A DNA stretch of 64,000 nt. Origin: Sphaerisporangium krabiense. GTDB taxonomy: Bacteria > Actinomycetota > Actinomycetes > Streptosporangiales > Streptosporangiaceae. The stretch covers positions 6,018,001 to 6,082,000 of the forward strand of contig NZ_JACHBR010000001.1 in the NCBI RefSeq assembly GCF_014200435.1, read 5' to 3'. Of this stretch, positions 61,746 to 64,000 are shown in pieces. The notes under the pieces are model-generated. The model saw only the letters and a program-made list of their open reading frames with translations, was not told the DNA's origin and searched no databases. The stretch's first letter is position 1. Each line of letters begins with the position of its first letter. Both the position numbers and the translations under genes were made by a program.

Positions 61746-62258
61746 GTGGGCAGGGTCATGGCCGGGAGCCCGCTGTACGACGAGGTCGTGCAATGGATGG
61801 ACATCGAGGCCGAGTTGCTCGATGAGTACCGGGAGCGCGAGTGGCTCGAAGGCATGGTGAGCCAGGAGGTCGTCTACCAGGTGCCGTTGCGCCAGACCGT
61901 CGAGCGCGCCCGGGGCACCGGGTTCGTGGACGGGGTCTACCACCTGGACGAGACCTACGGATCCCTGAGGAGCCGGGTCGCGCGGAACGAGACCGCGTAC
62001 GCGTGGGCGGAGGACCCGCCATCCCGGATCAGGCATTTCGTGACCAACATCCGCGCCTCCGAGGACGGCGACGCGATCGGCGTGCGGAGCAACCTCCTGA
62101 TCTTCAGGACCCGCCAGGAGCAGACGCAGCCGCAGCTGCTGTCCGGCGAGCGCCGTGACGTGCTGCGCCGCGAGGACGGCGTGCTGAAGCTCTACCGCCG
62201 CCGGGTCCTGCTCGACCTGACGGTGATCGGCACCCACAACCTGTCCATCTTCTTCTGA
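61746..62258 (+). CDS. Aromatic ring-hydroxylating dioxygenase beta subunit
   Basis: A 170-residue small subunit. It has the family pattern EAELLDEYREREWLEGMVSQ, VYQVPLRQTVERARG and IRHFVTNIRASEDGDAI, ending with VLLDLTVIGTHNLSIFF. The beta subunit is structural and pairs with the Rieske alpha subunit encoded 20 bp downstream. GAGGAGGT lies five bases before GTG 61746, deciding this start. Confidence 0.9.
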   Translation: MGRVMAGSPLYDEVVQWMDIEAELLDEYREREWLEGMVSQEVVYQVPLRQTVERARGTGFVDGVYHLDETYGSLRSRVARNETAYAWAEDPPSRIRHFVTNIRASEDGDAIGVRSNLLIFRTRQEQTQPQLLSGERRDVLRREDGVLKLYRRRVLLDLTVIGTHNLSIFF

Positions 62259-62278
62259 GGTCCCGAGGAGCAACCCCG

Positions 62279-63655
62279 ATGACGATCACTGGGCCCACGA
62301 GGGCGGACGCGCTCCTCGACGCGCTGGACCGCGGCCTTCCCCACGGCGAGATCCCGGTCGGCCTGTTCGGCAACCAGGAGATCTACGACCGCGAGCTGCG
62401 GCGGCTGTTCGGCCGCTGCTGGGTCTTCCTGGCCCACGAGTCGGAGATCGAGGCCAAGGGCGACTACGTGCTGCGCAAGATCGGTGAGGACAGCTTCATC
62501 GTGATCCGCGACGAGCACGGCGGGATCAACGTCCTGTTCGACGCCTGCCGCCACCGCGGCGTGCAGGTCTGCCGCTCCGACTCCGGCAACACCTCCCACT
62601 TCCGCTGCCCGTACCACGGCTGGACGTACAACACCAAGGGCGACCTGGTCGGCGCGCCGCTGTGGCGCAACGCGTTCGGCGGCATGCCCAAGGAGGGCAA
62701 CGGCCTCACCAAGGCGGCCAAGGTGGCGTCCTACCACGGGCTGGTCTTCGCCACGCTGGACCCCTCGGCGCCCCCGCTGGAGGAGTACCTCGGCGGCATG
62801 GCCTGGTACCTGGACCTGCTGTTCGGCCTCAACGAGCACGGCATGGAGATCGTCGGAGCGCCGCAGCGCTTCGTCATCGACGCGAACTGGAAGTCCGGCA
62901 GCGACAACTTCGCCGGCGACGACTACCACCTCGGCACGCTGCACCGTTCGGTGTGGGAGATCGGCGCCTTCCCGGTGCCGTTCCGCGAGAACATGATGGG
63001 CTACCACGTCCAGGCCGCGCCGGGGCATTCGCTGTCGTTCTCGATGGCCCCCACCGAGGACGAGCCGGGCCCCAAGTTCTTCGGCTTCCCCGAGGAGCTC
63101 GTCGCCACGTTCGACACCAGCCGGATCAGCGCGCACCAACTCGACATCGCCCGCCGCTCGCGCGTCATGGTCGCCAACGTCTTCCCGAACTTCTCGATCC
63201 TGGCGCTGCCGATGACCGAGGACGGCGCCCACCACCCGCCGACCGGCGTGGTGACGATCCGCACCTGGCAGCCGCACGGCGTCGGCCAGGTCGAGATCTG
63301 GAACTGGTTCTGCGTCTACAAGAACATGACGCCCGCGCAGAAGGACCGGGCGTACCGGGCCGGGCTCGGCACGTTCTCCATGGGCGGCGCGTTCGAGATG
63401 GACGACACCGAGCCGTGGATCACCGTCAGCCGCACCGGCCGCTCGGTCGCCGCCGACCTGCTCGACTTCAAGCTCAACTACCAGATGGGCATGCCGGGCG
63501 TCGGCATCGCCAAGCCGGTCGAGGACTGGCCCGGCCCCGGCATCTCCTACTGGACCCGGTACGAGGAGGGCGTGCAGCGCAACCTCTACCGCTTCTACGG
63601 CGACATGATGCGCGCGGAGCCGGGCGCCTGGCCGAAGTTCTCCTTCGATGACTGA
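62279..63655 (+). CDS. Aromatic ring-hydroxylating dioxygenase alpha subunit (Rieske)
   Basis: A 458-residue alpha subunit. The Rieske [2Fe-2S] motif is CRHRGVQVC followed by CPYHGWTY. The mononuclear iron site is DNFAGDDYHLGTLHRS, with the 2-His-1-Asp pattern. It inserts both atoms of oxygen into an aromatic ring together with the beta subunit. Ferredoxin and reductase partners are not in the window. The stop overlaps the next start (ATGACTGA). Aromatic substrate unknown. Confidence 0.93.
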   Translation: MTITGPTRADALLDALDRGLPHGEIPVGLFGNQEIYDRELRRLFGRCWVFLAHESEIEAKGDYVLRKIGEDSFIVIRDEHGGINVLFDACRHRGVQVCRSDSGNTSHFRCPYHGWTYNTKGDLVGAPLWRNAFGGMPKEGNGLTKAAKVASYHGLVFATLDPSAPPLEEYLGGMAWYLDLLFGLNEHGMEIVGAPQRFVIDANWKSGSDNFAGDDYHLGTLHRSVWEIGAFPVPFRENMMGYHVQAAPGHSLSFSMAPTEDEPGPKFFGFPEELVATFDTSRISAHQLDIARRSRVMVANVFPNFSILALPMTEDGAHHPPTGVVTIRTWQPHGVGQVEIWNWFCVYKNMTPAQKDRAYRAGLGTFSMGGAFEMDDTEPWITVSRTGRSVAADLLDFKLNYQMGMPGVGIAKPVEDWPGPGISYWTRYEEGVQRNLYRFYGDMMRAEPGAWPKFSFDD

Positions 63656-64000
63656 GGTCCCCGCGGGCCTCGGCGGCCGGCTGACGCCGGGCGCGCGGCC
63701 GGCCGTGGTGGTCGTGGACCTGATCAACGGGTTCACCGACCCGGCCTGCCCGCCGGGCGCCGACCTCGGCGAGGTCGTGGCCGCCACCGCCCGGCTGCTC
63801 GCCCACGCCCGCGCCCGGGGCTGGCCGGTGTTCTTCACCACCATCTCCTACGCGCCCGGGGAACCGGACAGCCTGGTCTGGCTGCGCAAGATGCCCGCGC
63901 TGGCCGCGCTCGCCGAGGGCACCCCCTGGGTGGAGGTCGACGCGCGGCTCAAGGGCGGCGAGCCGGTCCTGGTGAAGAAGCAGGCGTCGGCGTTCCACGG
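63648..64000 (+). CDS. Isochorismatase-like cysteine hydrolase (5' part, cut by window end)
   Basis: The first about 117 residues of an isochorismatase-fold hydrolase. AVVVVDLINGFTDPACPPGA carries the catalytic Asp and GEPVLVKKQASAFHG has the catalytic Lys; the catalytic Cys lies beyond the window. Related enzymes hydrolyse N-carbamoylsarcosine or other amides. It starts inside the dioxygenase gene (8-base overlap), so it is in the same operon and may act on a ring-cleavage or amide intermediate. Confidence 0.88.
   Translation, partial: MTEVPAGLGGRLTPGARPAVVVVDLINGFTDPACPPGADLGEVVAATARLLAHARARGWPVFFTTISYAPGEPDSLVWLRKMPALAALAEGTPWVEVDARLKGGEPVLVKKQASAFH

Noticed and set aside
1-64000. tRNA/rRNA genes, CRISPR arrays, insertion sequences, integrase or att sites
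   Set aside because: None could be recognised by reading; I could not run tRNA or IS searches, so short or degenerate elements may be missed.

Overview
The window is very GC-rich chromosomal DNA with strong third-position GC bias, many GTG starts and 4-bp start/stop overlaps. AfsR/SARP, LuxR, TetR and LysR regulators, F420-type oxidoreductases and secreted FAS1 and CBM2 proteins all point to a filamentous actinomycete. A Streptosporangiales/Thermomonosporaceae-type genome is my best guess, but rRNA or housekeeping markers are absent. I saw no tRNA, rRNA, CRISPR array, transposase or integrase.

Layout. (1) 1-4876, minus: a five-gene sulfur-acquisition operon. An acyl-CoA-dehydrogenase-like flavin enzyme comes first, then a Tat-exported binding protein, a permease, an ATPase and a cysteine-synthase-like PLP enzyme. 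(2) 5038-8858: a small HTH protein, a lytic transglycosylase lipoprotein and a large SARP/NB-ARC regulator. (3) 9259-12812: a 27-residue peptide gene, an RRE-like/M50 membrane protease and a TPR protein. This looks like a compact RiPP-type cassette controlled by the divergent SARP. (4) 12917-23414: an old yellow enzyme, DUF2071, a YVTN-propeller lipoprotein with a metallophosphatase, PPK2, an RsbW-like kinase, a LuxR regulator, and an oligopeptide ABC binding protein with two permeases but no ATPases. (5) 23429-28648: a secreted CBM2 protein, a fragment of a second permease gene, a trypsin-like protease, a secreted orphan, an acyltransferase and a DUF4166 protein. (6) 28853-33526: two FAS1 proteins flanking a DUF899 protein, then a TDT transporter with a divergent LysR regulator.

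(7) 33573-41241 is the most unusual block. A trypsin-like protease/STAND NTPase/helical-repeat protein is translationally coupled to a trypco2-type protein. A ribbon-helix-helix/Clp-N protein coupled to a membrane miniprotein lies on one side. On the other side, divergent, is a protein joining a CHC2-like zinc ribbon to a complete NusA-type S1-KH-KH core. I read it as a candidate NTP-dependent conflict or stress-sensing locus.

(8) 41291-48666: a coupled C39-S9-M20 peptidase operon, a MerB-like protein, a DUF5925 AAA ATPase and an endolysin-like amidase. (9) 48728-53704: mutA-mutB-meaB. (10) 53897-63655: small unknown proteins, a PAP2/lipid-kinase fusion, a lipoprotein, a zinc-ribbon protein, an APH-like kinase, an LLM oxidoreductase, and a TetR/methyltransferase pair with tandem operators. 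At the right edge is a Rieske dioxygenase (beta then alpha subunit), followed by a cysteine hydrolase cut by the window end.

Several promoters (4876, 32579, 39463, 60463) place a -10-like hexamer six bases before ATG, which suggests leaderless transcripts. Perfect inverted repeats act as probable bidirectional terminators between most convergent gene pairs.
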